Source: Lycocorax pyrrhopterus obiensis (Eukaryota; Chordata; Aves; Passeriformes; Paradisaeidae). From it: a stretch of DNA of 64,000 nucleotides. Where the stretch lies: the NCBI GenBank assembly GCA_014706295.1, contig JACSVZ010000004.1:89101047-89165046 (forward strand), read 5' to 3'. The position numbers and the translations under genes were made by a program. The notes under the pieces were generated by a model. That model was given only the letters and a program-made list of their open reading frames with translations, did not search any database and was not told where the DNA came from. Each line of letters opens with the position of its first letter. The stretch's first letter is position 1. Of this stretch, positions 14,811-30,594 are shown in pieces.

Positions 14811-16902
14811 TATGTATTTATATGTTTATACATACATATATTTATGTTTAGATGTTCTTGTTCTAACATGTGTCAGTAGGTATGGAGGGACCTGATAAAA
14901 AATGAAAAGATGCCAGCTCAAAGATTGATCTGTGAAATAAGGGGCCTGGAGGCTGGGAATAAGTGAAAAAATGAGATGACCAGCATAATGAAAACACAGC
15001 CAAGGTATCCAGAACGATACAGTAAAGTCAAAGAATGGAAAACAAAACTTCAGCCTGACCATTAGAAATATGAGCAAAGTTTAGATCAGAGAAAGATTCA
15101 TTTATCAAAAAGGAAAAACAAACCTCAGAGGCAGTCATAAAAAGATGAAGGATTTGATTACTGCCCATAGAGTTATGGGAATAACTGGACTAATTTTCCT
15201 AATTATTATAAAAAAAAGTGAAATTTTTAACAGTCATTAATTTGGTCTCAAAGAATTCAGTCCTTTCTCTTTTTGCTTTAAAATTAGGACTTTGCTGTTT
15301 ATTTGTTTTAGACTGTTACTTTAAGAGATCATTATCAGCGTCAAAAATCTATTCTCAAGTGAGGGATAATCATATCACTGGAAAATAGTTTAGGATACTT
15401 AATTAAAAAATAAGATAATATTTACAAGATATGCTAAAGACTGATCTTTTATTTCTGTGGGAGAGAGAGTATGAGATTACTGCTGATTAATTTTGAACTT
15501 AATTTAACTCTCTTCTCTTAAAACCAGGATTTTGCATTAAAAAAATATGTTAAGAGTTGGGGTTTTGATTTTAAGTTTGCTCAAGTGCAAACTGTCAATT
15601 AATCAATGAGCTTTTCTGCCAGGGTAGCAAATAATTAGTCCATCACTATTTCTGTATTATCTGAAAAGTGTAACTTTTTTTGACTAATAGAGCAGATATC
15701 CTGTCCAGAGTGGATGGAGAGGAAATAGGTCTTTGTAATATAACAAACCAATATGATAGAATAAATAATTAAAGCTTACTAAATTAAGCAAAATGTTTAA
15801 AAAATAAAAACAACCTGTGCAAGACTACCCATCTGAGCCAGTATTCTCAGGGCCCATAACTGTGGAATAACCCCACTGGGGTCTACTTAGATCAAGCTCA
15901 CTGGAATCTCAAAGCTAAAACATTCAAGGTAGTGCTGCAGCTGGAATGGTTGCCCACAGGTCCCTAAACAAATTGCAACAATCTGTGTGTTTCTATTTTG
16001 TACATACTATTAACTTCATGTGAGAAATATGATTATTTAATATATGTAGAATAGATTCTGTTTTCCTAAATCACAATAATTTCTGAAATTTTATCCAAAA
16101 ATCCCCAAAACATTCTACTTAAAGAGCAATCCAAATTATTTTGAAGTGCCCTTTGACAACCGTGGAGAGAGAAATAAAATTAATCTTAGATGCATGGTCT
16201 AATGAGTATTTAATTTATGTGAAGTTGATCAACAGCAAGAGAAGAAATTGAGAAAGGGAGGCAGACTGATTAGAGCACTTAGCTGGGATGCAGTACATCT
16301 GGATTCAAGTGATGATAGAAAAAAACCCAAGCAACTTCTAGCAAGTTTCTATCTTTTATAACACAGAAAAGAAGCAGAGGTGTTGGCTTTTACCTATTCA
16401 AAATAAAGTCTGTAAAAACCTAAAAGAGTAAAGAAGATAAGGAAGTGGAGGTGTATATTTTGATGGTTAAATAGCTGTCTGCCTGTTGGAACTAAATTAG
16501 GTAAATGAGCTATCAGATGAATGCATACTGCTACACCATTGTAAGACTTTGTGATGTGTTTGGTCATTCTGAATCTGCAGTTTAGCAGTTTGACAGTTGG
16601 CATTGACACCCTAAAATTTATTTTTAAACTTTCCATTGATATACTATGGCTTGTTTTTAGTTTTTTGTCAGTAAGACATTTTAAAATGGTAATTTTAAAG
16701 TCCTATTTTTAAAAAGTTATTTAACAAACTCCTCATATTAACCTTTTTTGAAAATATAAAAAGCATGTGTTTGTATAAGTAATAATTCATCATTATTTCA
16801 TAGACGTGTTCTCTGTACTGAAGATTTTTTTTGATGAGGTACAGTTATCTACTTTCTCACAAACAAACTGCAGAAAAATGCCATTTAATAAAGAATTGAA
16901 TA

Positions 16903-17575
16903 AATCTTAGAATCATAGGCTGTCTCAAGTTGGAAGGGAGCCATAAGGATCCTTGACTCCAACTCCCTGAAGGGCTACCTAAAATTAAACCACATGACTA
17001 AGAAAGAGCATCATGGAAATGCTCCTTGAACTTCAACAGGCCTGTGCCCTGACCATTTCCCTGGGTAGCCTGATCCAGTGACTGGCTGGTCTCCCAGTGA
17101 AGAACCTGTTCCTAATGTCCAGTCTCAGCTTCCTCTGACACAGCTTCCTTCTGTTCTCTTGTGTCGTGGCGATGGTCACCAGGCAGAGACCAGCATCTCC
17201 CCCTCTGCTGCCTGCCTGGGGTGAGATGCAGACTGTCACGAGGCCACCCCTCAGCCTTCTCCAGGCTGAACAAGCCAAGTGAACTCAGCCACTCCTCCGA
17301 AGTCTGGCCCTCAGGACCTCCTCTGCACACTCTAAGAGTTTGATGTCCTTCACATGCTGAGACGTCCAGAACTGCCCACAGTCCCTGAGGTGGGGCCATA
17401 CCAGAGCTATGCAGGGTGGGACAGTCACCTTTGGCTGGCTGGCCATGCTGTGCCCAATGCCCCCAAGGTTACGGGTGGCCCTCCTGGCTGCTGGGCCTCT
17501 GCTGACTCATGTTCAACCTGCCATCGACCCAAACCCTCAGATCTCTCTACGTGGAAGTTCTCTCCAGCTCCAATA
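16903..17575 (-). mobile_element. CR1 LINE, 3' end, antisense
   Basis: The + strand begins with the reverse complement of a CR1 tail ('agaatcataggctgtc', 'agttggaagggagcc'). It continues through the typical landmarks 'cctgatccagtgactgg', 'cttcctctgacacagc', 'ctccaggctgaacaagcc', 'gaggtggggccataccagag' and 'ctgactcatgttcaacctg'. Open frames over it are broken CR1 reading frames, not host genes. The 5' end is truncated, as is normal for CR1. Confidence 0.88.
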
Positions 17576-20500
17576 AAGAACTATTTCAGTGAAGCTGTTA
17601 ATAAGGCTTGCTGAAAAATTTATGCCTGTGGTTCATTTAGGACCCTCTAAAGCTGCAATTTTCTTTAATTGATAAGACTTATAAAATGTGAGTCAAAATG
17701 ACAATATGTCATTTGATGACGATTCATAAAATATCACTCAAGTTTTTAATTGCACCTATGCTATTGCTGGTGATAGATAAGGCAATGACTACCAATGACA
17801 TAAGAAGAAAAAATTTTATTACTATGAATTTTGTACTTTAAATCACCACTGTGTTTTTATCACTTACGTTACAAGAGTAACGTATTAATGTGGTTTTTCA
17901 CATGAAGACCTTTCAATATAAACTCAAGTGGAATAGCCAACTCCAATATTTGAATTCAGATTCTTAATTAATTTTGAAAGATTCTAAATTAATTTGAAAG
18001 GTTAGGTTAGTTTTAAGGTTTTTGCTTTGTTTTGTTTTGGTTTTATTATGCAATAAACGTCATTTTACTTGCCTAACCATTTTATTATCTCTTATATTAA
18101 AAAAGGCATGTAAAATACAGAACATTGCACTCTGAAAAGCATTTGTGTGGTGAGGAGAGAAAAGTCCTGTAAAAATGATTGAATGTTCAAAAGATACCTA
18201 AACCAATTCAAAGGAAGTTTTCTAAGATACTGGTTTTTTTCCTTCATCCTTGGCTATCTGCCCATCAAGGCTTGCATCTCACTTGTAGCATGATTCAGTT
18301 ATGCAAAACACAGCTTACTAAAATTTTGAGATTATTATTTTTGGTGAAATTACTCTTTCTAGCTTGAAGAAAAATGAAAGTTTTTTCATTGACTTCCATG
18401 GTGGTACTTTTGATTTTTTGCATGCATAAATTTGATGGATATGTTTATCTGTTTTATCTAAGCAAGTGGTGCCAGCCGTATGTTTTTGCATGTGTACTTT
18501 ATATGAGATGCATATTCTCTAAAATTCTGAGCACTTAATTCCTGACTACTGAGAGATCCAAATGTTTGTAGCTTTATACTTCAAGTAGTCATTTATGCTG
18601 ATACAAACAGCACTTTGTGCAGTTGCTTACAACTTGAAAATAACCATAAGTGTTTGGAATTAATTACTTGCACATCTTAAAATGCAGTTTGTAAATCACA
18701 TAGAGTTTGAATTCGTGAAGCCTCAGGCACTATCTGTTATCAAATTACTGCAAGCACAGTGATTCATTAAGATTCCTGAGCACTGTTCTAACTCTCTCAA
18801 AAGCATGACATAGAGAAGGCTATGGCCAAAAACGATGATCAGTCCAAGGAGGCCAACTAGCTCTGGGACCAGCTGTGTAAGATAGTTTGTGTCCTACCCT
18901 CTGAGCAGTGTGGCCGTATCCTGCCTGCCTGCATTCACTTAAGCAATGCTTTACTATTCAACAGTCTGGTTGCCTTAGCCTGTGTACCACTTGTGACGAG
19001 GGAAATTCCCAAAGCATATGCACATCTGTCAGAGAGAAAATACTCTCTGGTTCAAGCTGGTTTCTGCGGTCTTACCTAGCTGACTAATAGTCTCTTTCTG
19101 TTTCTGTGTTAGCTTGGTTTCTTGCAAACCTCTTCAAAATGGTGTTGTGAATAGACTAAAGAGCTGTGCATCCCTTTGGGCAGATAGCTGTAGTAGTCCG
19201 AGTTCCTTTGGCTCTCATTGGTAATGCACAGTGTACAAATTTAGATTTTTGCATGTGGCTGCCAGAAATAATAAACTACATTTCAGCTGTAAAATTCTGA
19301 GCTTTAGAGCTCAAAGATTTTTCAAGACCTCTGTAGCAGGAACAGCGAGGAGTACTGTATTTGCCACTAGTATGTTACATAATGTCAGTATAAACACAGT
19401 GGGAGATGGTATAATTGAGAATGCTGTCATAACAAAATCTAACAGCAGCAGCTAGCACTGAAGAGATATGGCTGACTTCGGATTTTGCTCATCTTGCTGG
19501 TTACTCTGCATGGGAAAGGTCTCCTTGCTGGCTTTCAAGAACACAGGTGGAACTGTTATGTGTTAGAAACTGAAACTTAAAAGTGCAGGCTCAGGATGTA
19601 TGAAGTTAATTTGTTTTTCTTTGCTGGGTTGGATGATGATCTGAAATGAAGTGCTAGAAAGTTACTTTAGAAAGTAAAGAAAAACCAAAAAAAGCAAAAC
19701 CGAAACAACAACAAAAAACCCAAAACACACACGTACACAAACACTGGGAAAAAGGGTCATTTCAGATAACATTTAGTAACAAACCTCAATTCTCTTTTCT
19801 GATTTGTTATAGATTTACAGTAGTTTTTAAATTATTTTAGTCTTTGAATGTATTATGCATTTGAATTTGAATCTGATTCTCAGCTTTATCCATGGTTCTT
19901 TAATTTTCACTTCCTTTCCCCCTTTCATTCCTCAGAGGCACAATGGCCCTTTCAATATGCACTGTACAAAAAGCCAGAAACTGAGGAAGGAATCGCAGAA
20001 ATGGCCTGATTTCACCAACAAAAAGAAATCTTTTAGGAGATTCAATCTATTCTAGCCCATTTTAAAAAAGAACACGTAAATATCAGGGTCTGAAAAGTAA
20101 GATATGAAATTAATTGAAAAGACATTACCTCCTCTGAAAAATTTGTGTGCCAAGAAATTAAATCAGTAAGGCTTTGGTAGCCAAGGCTATGTTGCATTTA
20201 TGTATGTCAAAATTTACTTTGCATGTAGAAGAGTAAAGATAGATACCTGTTTGAACCCTTCATCAGCTTTCTCTCTTCTTTTTAGTCAAATTAATGCTCT
20301 CTATATTACTTAAACATTAAACAAATTATTCTGTTTCTGCCTTACTTCCAATTCTTCCTTTAATTTCAGTCACTTATTGGCTATTTAGCCCCTTTTAATA
20401 GTCTCCTTTTTCTAATGTCCAGCCACAGTATTCTTCCTTTGATTCACGAGTCCTTTTTTCCTTCGAATCTTCTTTTAAAATACACTTTCACTGACAGGCT

Positions 20501-21678
20501 TTCAATAATGATTGAGAAGAGCAGCTCTACTCCTACCCCTTTCTGTTTTCTTAATTAGCTATTCAGTTATTATCCTAATTAGACTATAAGTTCCTTGTGT
20601 TGTGCACCCTGCCAAGCTATGTGTTTTTAAATCTCCACATTATAGAATGCAAATAATACCTAATGATAGCAGCAGTAAGTAAAGATGGTAAAACAGACAA
20701 AATGCATCTCTTCTGATCCTTCCCCTACGTGGAAATATTTTTAATTACTATTGCTTTAGCTTTCATAGCCACATTATCAAACAGAAAAAGCCACCTGATG
20801 AATTTTTAAATTCTTCTGTCAATGAATTTTGTGGATGACATATTTTCTTATTTGGAGTTTTTTAATTATATGTTTCAATACCAAATACTACTGATGATCA
20901 GCAAGTTTTTGAAGCTTTCAATGAAGTTTTACTCAGCAAGGAAGATATATGAAGTTTGCTAAATCCTTTGGCAAAATAGTAAGTAACATTCAAGATTTAG
21001 GAGGAAATTCCTATGCTTTGCATTTTTTAAAAAAAAATTGTTAATAATCACTAAAAAATGTATATTATAAACTGATGATACATGAACCTTGGAAGTTCCA
21101 TCTGGCAACAAAACCTTCTGAATTCATTTTTCAACTGTAAACATCCTGATTCAGAACAAAAAAAAAAAAGAGAAAGGATAGTATGATGTTATTAATGCTT
21201 CATAGTTTAGGACAGCTTTTAAATCTATAAGAATATTTTTATGCAGTTTTTGTTTTTTTCTTTTTAATAAGAAATAAGTGGAAGAAAAGAATTGTTCAAT
21301 ATTTTTAAATTTGTATCACAGAGAGTCTAACTGTGTTTCTGCGATTTTGTGCCCAGTTCTTTTTCAGGCTTCTTCTGTGCACACTTCAGCAGAGTCAGGT
21401 TCTCCAAACCATCTCATAATAGGTGTCCCTTCCAACCTTCATTCTTGTTTGGCCTGGTGCTAAAGTGACGCCAACAGGGAAAAAAAAGTCAGAAAACCCA
21501 AACCAAAAACCTCTGCTGCTTAAAGGCCAGAAAATATTCCGTTCCATTCACCTGGATAATATTTTGTTCCTGTGTGTGCATATATTTATGGGTCTTTAGT
21601 GGGTAGAGAAGAGCTGGGTTTGCTGTGGCAGAAACAAGGATGATGCTTCACTTGTTTGAAGTGCAGCTTCGTTAGTAA

Positions 21679-21906
<228 letters not shown>

Positions 21907-23385
21907 TAAGTCAGAGATCTTGTAAAGGTCTCACTTCCTGTTTTTCTTTTTTTGTGCCTGTCTGAAAAGATATTAGAGGATATTTAAGTTATCTTCTACC
22001 TGTTAGTAATGACCATTTTTTATGCATTTTCTTTGGTCCCTTTCACCTTTCAGAACTGAAAAAAAAAATTTGCATCTGTTTCTCTATCCTTCCTCTTCTT
22101 TTCCTCAGTCTTCCAGAGTTGTGTTTGTAATGTATCTTACAAGTGAGCATTTAATTCATGTTACATATTTGAAGTTGGTATAAGAACATTTTCTGATGCT
22201 GTGTCTTGAATGACTTATTATGGTATTGTACTTCAACAATGAAAGTAGTGAGCAAAAGTCAGCCTCAGTGAAACAGGAATATATAGACAGCTAATAGATA
22301 ACATCTTTTCCTAAACAGGCTGTAATTCAGTCTTACTACATGTACTCATGTGTGCAAGCATTGCTATCTTATGTTAGCTGATGTTAAACCTGTTTGCTTA
22401 GCAATATTAGGGATTAGTAATTGTAATACTAAATCTACATTCTCTCTACTAGGTAAAAGATGATAGTTCTGCCTGTGGGAATGGATTAAATTGTGGAACA
22501 GTTCGTATTATGATTTCTTTGCAGCCTCCATATGCAGGTTTTTCATCCTTTTCATCTCTGAGAATGTCTTGTGCTTGACATATGCACCATTTCTATAAAA
22601 TTTAGCCTAGAAAAATGCAGATCTACTCGCAGATGACTGATGGTTATTATCTTCAGAATGCCTTTCTAGAGATAGGAAGAAATCCCACTGTTATTTTGAT
22701 GTCATAACAAGCTAGACAGTGCAATATGTTAATAATTGTGAAGTTCTGGCTAGCATCTGATCTTTTGAAAATCTATCAATAAAAATGTGTGGTAACTATG
22801 CTTGAAAATTATGTAAAAACTTTGGTTTGAAGATAGATGTAGCTCTGTGTCACAAGATTACTCTCTAACATTTCCACATGACCCAAAGTTGTGTAATAGC
22901 AGTCAGTGAAGCAGTTTGGTATCAAATTAAGTGCTCATGTCTGTCTGAAGGACAATGTGAGAGTACCCCCTTGCCTCTCACTCATGCACAGACATACACA
23001 ACAATCATCAATGACAAAGTTTTTTTCTTAGGACTTCTAACGATCAGAAGCTGAAATCTTGAAGGTGAAGAACTAGTGCAATTTTGCTGCAGAACATAAA
23101 AGTCTGTCCATTTGATTTTGTGTAAGACACTCTACTAGACATTTAACAACATGCTTGTGCTTTTGATTTCTGGTAATAGATGAAGTAGAATATGAGCAGA
23201 AGGCATTGGAAACACTCTGCATTGATCTCATGTAGTATTGATCAGCTTTACATTGGAAATCAGAGATATAATAATAATTTTGTTTCTCCTAGAATTCAGT
23301 CTCAACATTTTTCTTGTTTTCTGTGGTATGTTGGAGATTATTTAGCACTGATCACTAAAACCTGGATTTATTGTGCGTTCCGAAG

Positions 23386-24345
23386 ATCATAGAATCATAA
23401 TATAATTTGGGTTAGAGGGAACCTTAAAAGATCATCTAGTAAGACCCCTCTACTGTGAGTAAGGACTTCTTTAATTGGAGCAGGTTGCTCAGTCCTGACC
23501 TTGAATGTTTCTGGGGATGGGCATCCACCACCTGTCAGGGCAACCTTTTCCAGTGTTTCTCCACCCTCACTGTCAAAAAATGTCTTCTTTATATGTAGTC
23601 TAAATCTACCATCTTTAAAATCATGACCCCTTGTCCTATCACAACAGGTTCTGCTAAAATATCTGTTCCTCTCTTTCTTATAAACCTCTTTTAAGTACTG
23701 AAAGGCCGAACCGAGATCTCCACAGAGCCTTCTGTTTCCAGGCTAAACAACCACAACTCTCTCAGCCTTTTCTCGTATGAGAGGTGTTCAGGACTTACCA
23801 TTTTTGTGGCCCTCCTCTGTACACAGTTGAACAGGTCCATGTCTTTCCTGTGCTGAGGATCCCAGAGCCGGATGCAGCACTGCAGGTGGGGTCTTACCAG
23901 AGTGGAACAGAGTGGCAGAATCCCCTCCCTTGCCCTGCTGGCCACGCTGCTTTTGATGCATCCCAGGACACAACTGGCTTTCTGGGCCACACGATGCCAG
24001 CTTGTGTCCAGCCTCTCACCCACCAGCTCCCCCAAGTCCTTCTTGGCGGGGCTGCTCTCAATCTGTTCATCCCCCAGCCTGGATCAATATGAGGGGTTGT
24101 CCTGACCCAGGGGCAGCACCTTATACTTGGCATTGTTGACCCTCATGAGTTTTCCATGGCCCACTTTTCGAGCTTGCCCTGGTACTTCTGGATGGCATCC
24201 TATCCCTCAGGTGTGCCAACGTCACCACACAGTTTGGTGTCATCAGCAAACTTGCTGAGGGTGCACTTTATCGCGCTCCCCACGTCACTGATGAAGATAC
24301 TAAACAGTACTGGTATCGGTGATACCAGTGCAGGTTTGGTACAGG
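23386..24345 (-). mobile_element. CR1 LINE, 3' half, antisense
   Basis: The + strand starts 'gatcatagaatcata', the reverse complement of a CR1 ATTCTATGAT tail. It then runs through a long, well-preserved CR1 order: 'ttgaatgtttctggggatgg', 'ccttgtcctatcac', 'ccaggctaaacaaccac', 'gtggccctcctctgtac', 'gatgcagcactgcaggtgg', 'cacgctgcttttgatgc' and 'ggtgtcatcagcaaacttgc'. The - strand translation at 24035-23691 gives reverse-transcriptase C-terminal text (PLCSTLVRPHLQCCIRLWDP). It is the longest and least decayed CR1 piece in the window, but is still interrupted. Confidence 0.92.
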
Positions 24346-27300
24346 ACCGATGATGAAAGTCTGGAGGAGCTATGGGGAGTTTTGTAAGAAATGTTTAAAG
24401 GATTATTGGAAAATTTGGAATGAAGCTACACATTCAGCTATATTTAAGCCAGAACAGTTACCATAGCGACATTAGAGCCATGCTAAATGTAGTGCATTCT
24501 GTAATATGCTAAAATCAGCTGTGTGTTTAAATGGGAAGTTGTTCCATACTTAAAACTAATGGTCTAGGGGTGTTATCATCTTAAAATGTGACTTTTTTTT
24601 AATTGCCTGCTTTTATTGTATCTGGCGTCATGTCAACAGCTTTAGACATTAATTCTGTATTCGGAGACACATAGTCCATTAGCACAGTCTGGTAATTAGG
24701 ATTGTTTTTTCCCTTAAAGGAATATTTGCTGTAAAATAAGCAAAAAAAGTCACATATATGAGCACTGTAAAAGCTAGAAAGAGAGCAAGAATAAAGAAAG
24801 TAATTTCAGACTGATGATTCTTTAGTGGCTTTAGTGTATGATGCAATATGTCTGGATTACCCTCTCCAAATATATCAGCAATGTTAGAATATATTAGCAA
24901 GGTTTTACTGCATGACTGCAGTAAAAGTAAGATGAACTTTTTTTTTTTAAGTAAAGCAATGGAATTGCAAGAGAAGTGGAATCTGAATGCTGAAGGAAAG
25001 TAATCTTGTATATCTATAAAATATGTAAATAAGAGATTTTATGTTATAGTAATTACATAGATTATATATCTTAATCCTATACAATGGTAATATTTATTAT
25101 ATTACTTATCTGACACGTTTCTAAACCTTCTATAAGATGTCCAGTTAATTTCCATTTTATATAGATGATTGTTGTTTTATTTTCCAATGCATTGATAAGG
25201 AAGAAGAAATTTGTTTACCTTTTCTTATTTCTAAAGTCATTCATATGGTCCATCCTAATGGAATTAGTTGATAAAAGAGTTAAGAGATTATTTTATGTAC
25301 ATGATACAGTTAGAAGGTCTAAAGCTATTCAAGGTTCGCTTGTTGGGGGTTTTTTGTTTGTTTTGAGTGGTTTTTTCTTGGTTTTTTTCCTAATTAAAGA
25401 GCCGTTATATAGCTCTGGATCTTGAATGAATATAGGTGATTGCATTTTTAATTCTGCTTTGAATCAATAGAAGTGTCCAACAGGCTTAAAAAGAGGAACA
25501 TCAGTGTTTGCAAAATGAATGTGAAGGACATAGTAAAGGCTTTTTAATCTGTAAAAAGAAGTAGGAGTATTATTAGTTAGACTGTTGGTGAAATAAATCT
25601 TTTTGAATTTGAATGATTTGCTTAGTTTGCTATTGCATAAGGAGTTTTAGTGTAAAATAAGTTTATTTTGAGTTGATAAGCTACTGCTTGCAATGCCACA
25701 AACTTGTGGGAGCATAACAGAAAGACTGCCTCTGCTACGTGTGGAGCCCATCTCCATGTCCATCAAAAGGTCGATCTTTCGGGTCCGAAGGGCTCCTCTG
25801 TTGTTAATTATTAGAACATTAAAAAAAATAATTCTGAGCATTGAATATAACTTTTAAAATTCTTCCGAACATGTCCATTTAGACCTCTGCGTAAGTTATA
25901 TGGTACTTAAAATTAAATCAAGTTTGGATCTAAAGACAGTGTTAAGAAATATCTTAAGTATCTTAGAAATCCAGACTTTAACAGAACACAGTTTTGAAGT
26001 AGAAATCTATTACTTAGGGAAAGCATCCTATTGAAAATCTCTTAGTCTTTCCCAAGACTCGTCCTTGAGTTGGAAGTTTGGGTTTTTTTATTATTATTTG
26101 TAGGTTGGGTAAAGCTGGGCAATTCACATGCGCATAGATAGGTCCAACTCAGGCTTTTTCATGTAAGTGTGGCTTGGCCATAATTTTTACAAGATCATCA
26201 AGTTATCTTATACTGTTAGACTGTGCATGAAAGGTGGTTGTGATACTAAGAATAATCCTGCAATTATTATTTTTTTAACTTGGAATCTTAATTTTGAACA
26301 AATTTTGTTCAAAAATTAATTTTTTTTTCTTTTTGACCTTATAATATTGATTTTATCTTACTGTGCTTCAATTTAAAGCCAAAATTATTATCCTTCACAT
26401 TTTTGTCCATATTTGCCAATGCAGGAGAATGAACTACACTTCATACTTTTTAGTCTAAATTAATTTCCTAATACTATTTAAAATTACCTTTAAGGTTATT
26501 CTGACTTTCTTATAAATCATCTCAATATCATAGTTGAAGGCCATAAAAGTGTATGTGGATGTGAGAGTGATTTGAAAGCAGCAGTAATGAATTGCTATAA
26601 TCTTGGCATACAATTTGACATAAGTACCTGGAGTCATCTGAAACTCACTTCTTATTTCTGTGTTGATGAATAACTCCTATAACAGCTGGATACTATTTTG
26701 TGTTTCTTAGCTAAATGCACCAGTTCAAGCACCCAGATATAGTTCAAAATAGTAGGATTTCAATTTGTATGCTTTCTCTCCTGTTAATAGATCTGTTGTA
26801 ATCTTAATTACCACCCTCCTTGTGAGAGGCCTGTAGCAAAGTAATGCATGAGGAAATGGAGTGGTCTAGATCACCTTTTTGATAGACACGTATGGCCGTA
26901 GATCCAGACACCCGAGCTGAGTGTTTAGCTCAGAATTACATAATTAGACAGCTAAAGAGCACCATCTATTGGTTTGCTGTTAAAAGATGTATCATTTGTG
27001 GATCACCTTCAATAAAGTTGTTCTACACCACAAAAAGGCTTGGGACATACCTGTGCCAATATAAGGCACTATTTTTGTTTCCTTCTCCATTAGGTGAGAA
27101 AGGATATGCCATGGCCATGCAACAAAGGGAAGGCAGTTAGAGTACAACTTTTTTATTTGAGAAAACTAATAAATTTTTATTAATTTATGTGTAATTGCTT
27201 ACTTCTTTTAGCCTCCTTAGAGACATCATGACCATCATTCCTTTTTTGTGTCACCAGTGAAATTCTGCAAAGTCAAATGCTTGCCTTGGAGTTACTGGTA

Positions 27301-27583
27301 AAGGGCTCTCTTGCTGTCTACTAGTTTTTGGAAGTTCTTACCTTTCTCTAGCTTTTAACTGGATTTCTCCTATTACCTGATTTGGTTAGGAAACCAATAA
27401 GTATAAGCTTCTCTACCGGATAACCTGTCCATCTGACCTGCCATGAACCACAATTGGGTTTTTTTCAGGAAAACAAGTTGCATAGTTACCCTCAGATTCT
27501 TTCCATTGACTTTCATGGTGCAAAGTTTTCAGTTTCCATGTAAAGATTATGTAATCTATCACATTTGGAAATTAGCAATGTTT

Positions 27584-27601
27584 CCTACCTACCTACCTAC
27601 C
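27584..27601. repeat. (CCTA)n short tandem repeat
   Basis: About four CCTA units. Minor. Confidence 0.8.
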
Positions 27602-30594
27602 CAACCTATCAAATATATGTGGCAACACAAAAACATTTAAAACTTATTTACCATAGAGCATTTTTCAGTTCCAAACCCCCAAGATACACTGGAAGGACAA
27701 AGAAACTTTTAAGGGAAGTGACTAATGTAGATTGTGTACCTATATGAAGAGCTTTTTAAGACTGAAAAACATAGTGATCCTGACAGAACATTACAGATTT
27801 TTAATTTATATCTATTTGCCTGAGTAGAATTAAAATTCTGTTAATTAAATACATTTTTGTTAACAGATTTCTTCCATACATGATTCGTTCAGACTCTTGC
27901 TAGAGCAGACATCATCAGAAGGGATTCACACATTGAAAATTGAATAAATGACAGACAAATCCCCAAAATAAGTAATAGGGCAAATACCGTGTCCCTTTAA
28001 AGGGGTTTCAGTGAAATACATCTCCCCATCTTCTGAGTCCTGTCAGTTGCTGCCTTTGGTACTGATGCTTATCGCTCTGGGTTTCTCCTGCCTGTTTTCT
28101 GTTGGCAATATGCTCCCACTGCTCCCTTCACTCCCAGAAATGTGTCCTGTTTCTGCATCCTCCGTCGGCATTTCCTGCTGTGTTCAATGGTTTAAGCTTA
28201 AAATCTGTTAAAGCCTATCCCAACAAAGAATGGACAAACCTTAGTTAATCCTGGTTTATTGTAGATAAAGGGTTGAAAAACATAAACCCCCAAGCATTTT
28301 TTTTTTTTTTAAATCATGTGGTTTAGTCCTAGTCAAAATGGTATATCAAAAGTTTTCAAACAAAGTGCTGAACTTGAGTTTCTGTGGAGTTGTGTGATCT
28401 TGGAGAGAATGTCTCGCTGGTCTCAGAGCAGTTAAGCACAGTCTCAGAAAGTATTATCTCCACTCACGTGTTAGGGAATTTATAAAGAAAATTGGCAGAG
28501 TGTTTTGCATAGGAGATCGGCTATGTATACTAAACATGTCATACAGGCAACTGGTGTACTCTAGTTCTAAAAGTATTGCTTCCCAGAGTCTTTTGAAATT
28601 CCCTGAGTGGGAAACAGCAAGTTTTAATTCAGTATCTATAGCCAGTTCTTTTTTTAATAACAGTTTCTAAACCCAAACATACTCAGATAAACAGCTTCTT
28701 CACTCCTACAGTTCTCCCGTAATAAGGATTAATAAGCTGATTTCATCAGTGATATATCTTGTACTTGGCTATATTTATCAAAATCATCATGTTTCAAAAT
28801 GGATTTTCTTCAGGCATTCAAATGCTTACTTGAAAAAATGAATTATCCACAGTTGTAAGTAAATTTTTAGCAGGCTTGGGGAAATACAGTGAACACTGCT
28901 CAGTATCTTTGGAGTCTATGGAAATTAAAAAAAAAAAAAAAAAAAGTGGATGGGACAGTTAGTGAACAGCTTGCCCTCCCTAAAATTTATGTAAGAGAAA
29001 AGATGAAACCTGGCTAGGGTTAAAAAACAAAGCTGCAGGGAAATTGGTATCTTAAGACAGTGTTACATTTATTTCCACCATCCTGGGCATTGTCTTCCTT
29101 TTGCTTTCAGCATCCTAGTGGCATTTTGGGGTTTTTTATTGTTTTGATACAGAGGAACATGTCTGGTTGTTGGTTTTTTTTATTATTTAAGTGCATATTA
29201 AATAATGCAGTATGAATTATATAAGGAGATGAGCCCTGCTGTTTGCAGTAACAAAACTGCAGATTCTAATTGCTGAAATGGCCATAATGAAGAGAGGAAA
29301 AAATAGCGCAAGTAGTGGTTTCAAATATAAGCTGAAATGTAGCATCCAGATTTGTATGTGATCTCTGAATCAGTGGCATTGCACAGGAAGAAAGGAAGTG
29401 TTGGAGGGAATAAGGACCACAATTTTCCTTTCTATTATATGTTTTATACACATATATATATATGTATGTTACTTTTGGTTAATCTAATTAAAAACAAAAA
29501 AAGAACATAATACAGAGTCCTGCTGCAAATCTATTTAAGGCTCACTTAATAAATGTGTTTAGTTTATGACAATATCTCACATAGAAATCTTGCAAAAGTT
29601 CTTAGACTTGTATTTGAAGAAAGAGTTTCTGAAATGCGTCACGCCTTGTAGTTTTTTCATGCTAAATAATATACATATAAAAGTACATATTAGTATCCAT
29701 ATGCATCAGTGTGTTGGATGTTTTGCAAGGATTTTGACCTTAAAATAAATAGGAGGGTAAATATACTTCACGCTAATAGTAGTGACTAAACTCATATAAT
29801 GTCTTGCCTGTGTTAGCTGTAAGGACACAGCGAGCACTTAGCTGTTAACACCAGCATGTGAGTCGTGTATGAAGTGAGAAGTACAGAGGCACTAAATTGA
29901 CGCTTAATTCACAGAACACTATTGCTTTCTTTGCACCTATTAGTTTACAGCCTACTGTGCTGAAGAGGCATAAAGGCTTCATTCATAGCACATCACAAAC
30001 TGACAGGAACATAAGAGTGAGAGAACTCACTTAAGGAAGCACTGTGACCCACAGTATAATTTTCCGCTATATTTAAAAGAACATAAAAAGCACTAGATTT
30101 TTAAAATTAAGTATATGAGCACAGTTTAAATACATTAACAGAGACCTCAGATTGCTTAAAATACTTTACTATTTTTCGAAATAGATTTTATAACCCTGGG
30201 GATTCAGTGTCCTCCTAAAATACCCTTCTACTAGGTCTGTTGCATTATTCTAGAATATCTATAAAATTAGCTTCATTTGCTCGCGAAATTCTTGACATTG
30301 GATTCAGGAAAACATGTTTTAATGAAGAAACAGTTCATGCCAATGTACTCAGACTAGAAACTTTTCTTAGAGATATTTATGAATCGTTAAATTTCTTGCT
30401 TTTACACAGTATCTATCCATTGCAGTCAACCTGAAGTGTAAAACAAAACATACAGATATCTTGACTTCTGGAATGTTACATTAAATTCTTCCTCTCTCTC
30501 CCCTTTTGCCATACAGCCCTACCAGGGATTATAGGTTTGCCTGCAATAATCCCAGTAGTTCTGAAAAAGCACACCTACTCACTGATTAAGAAAC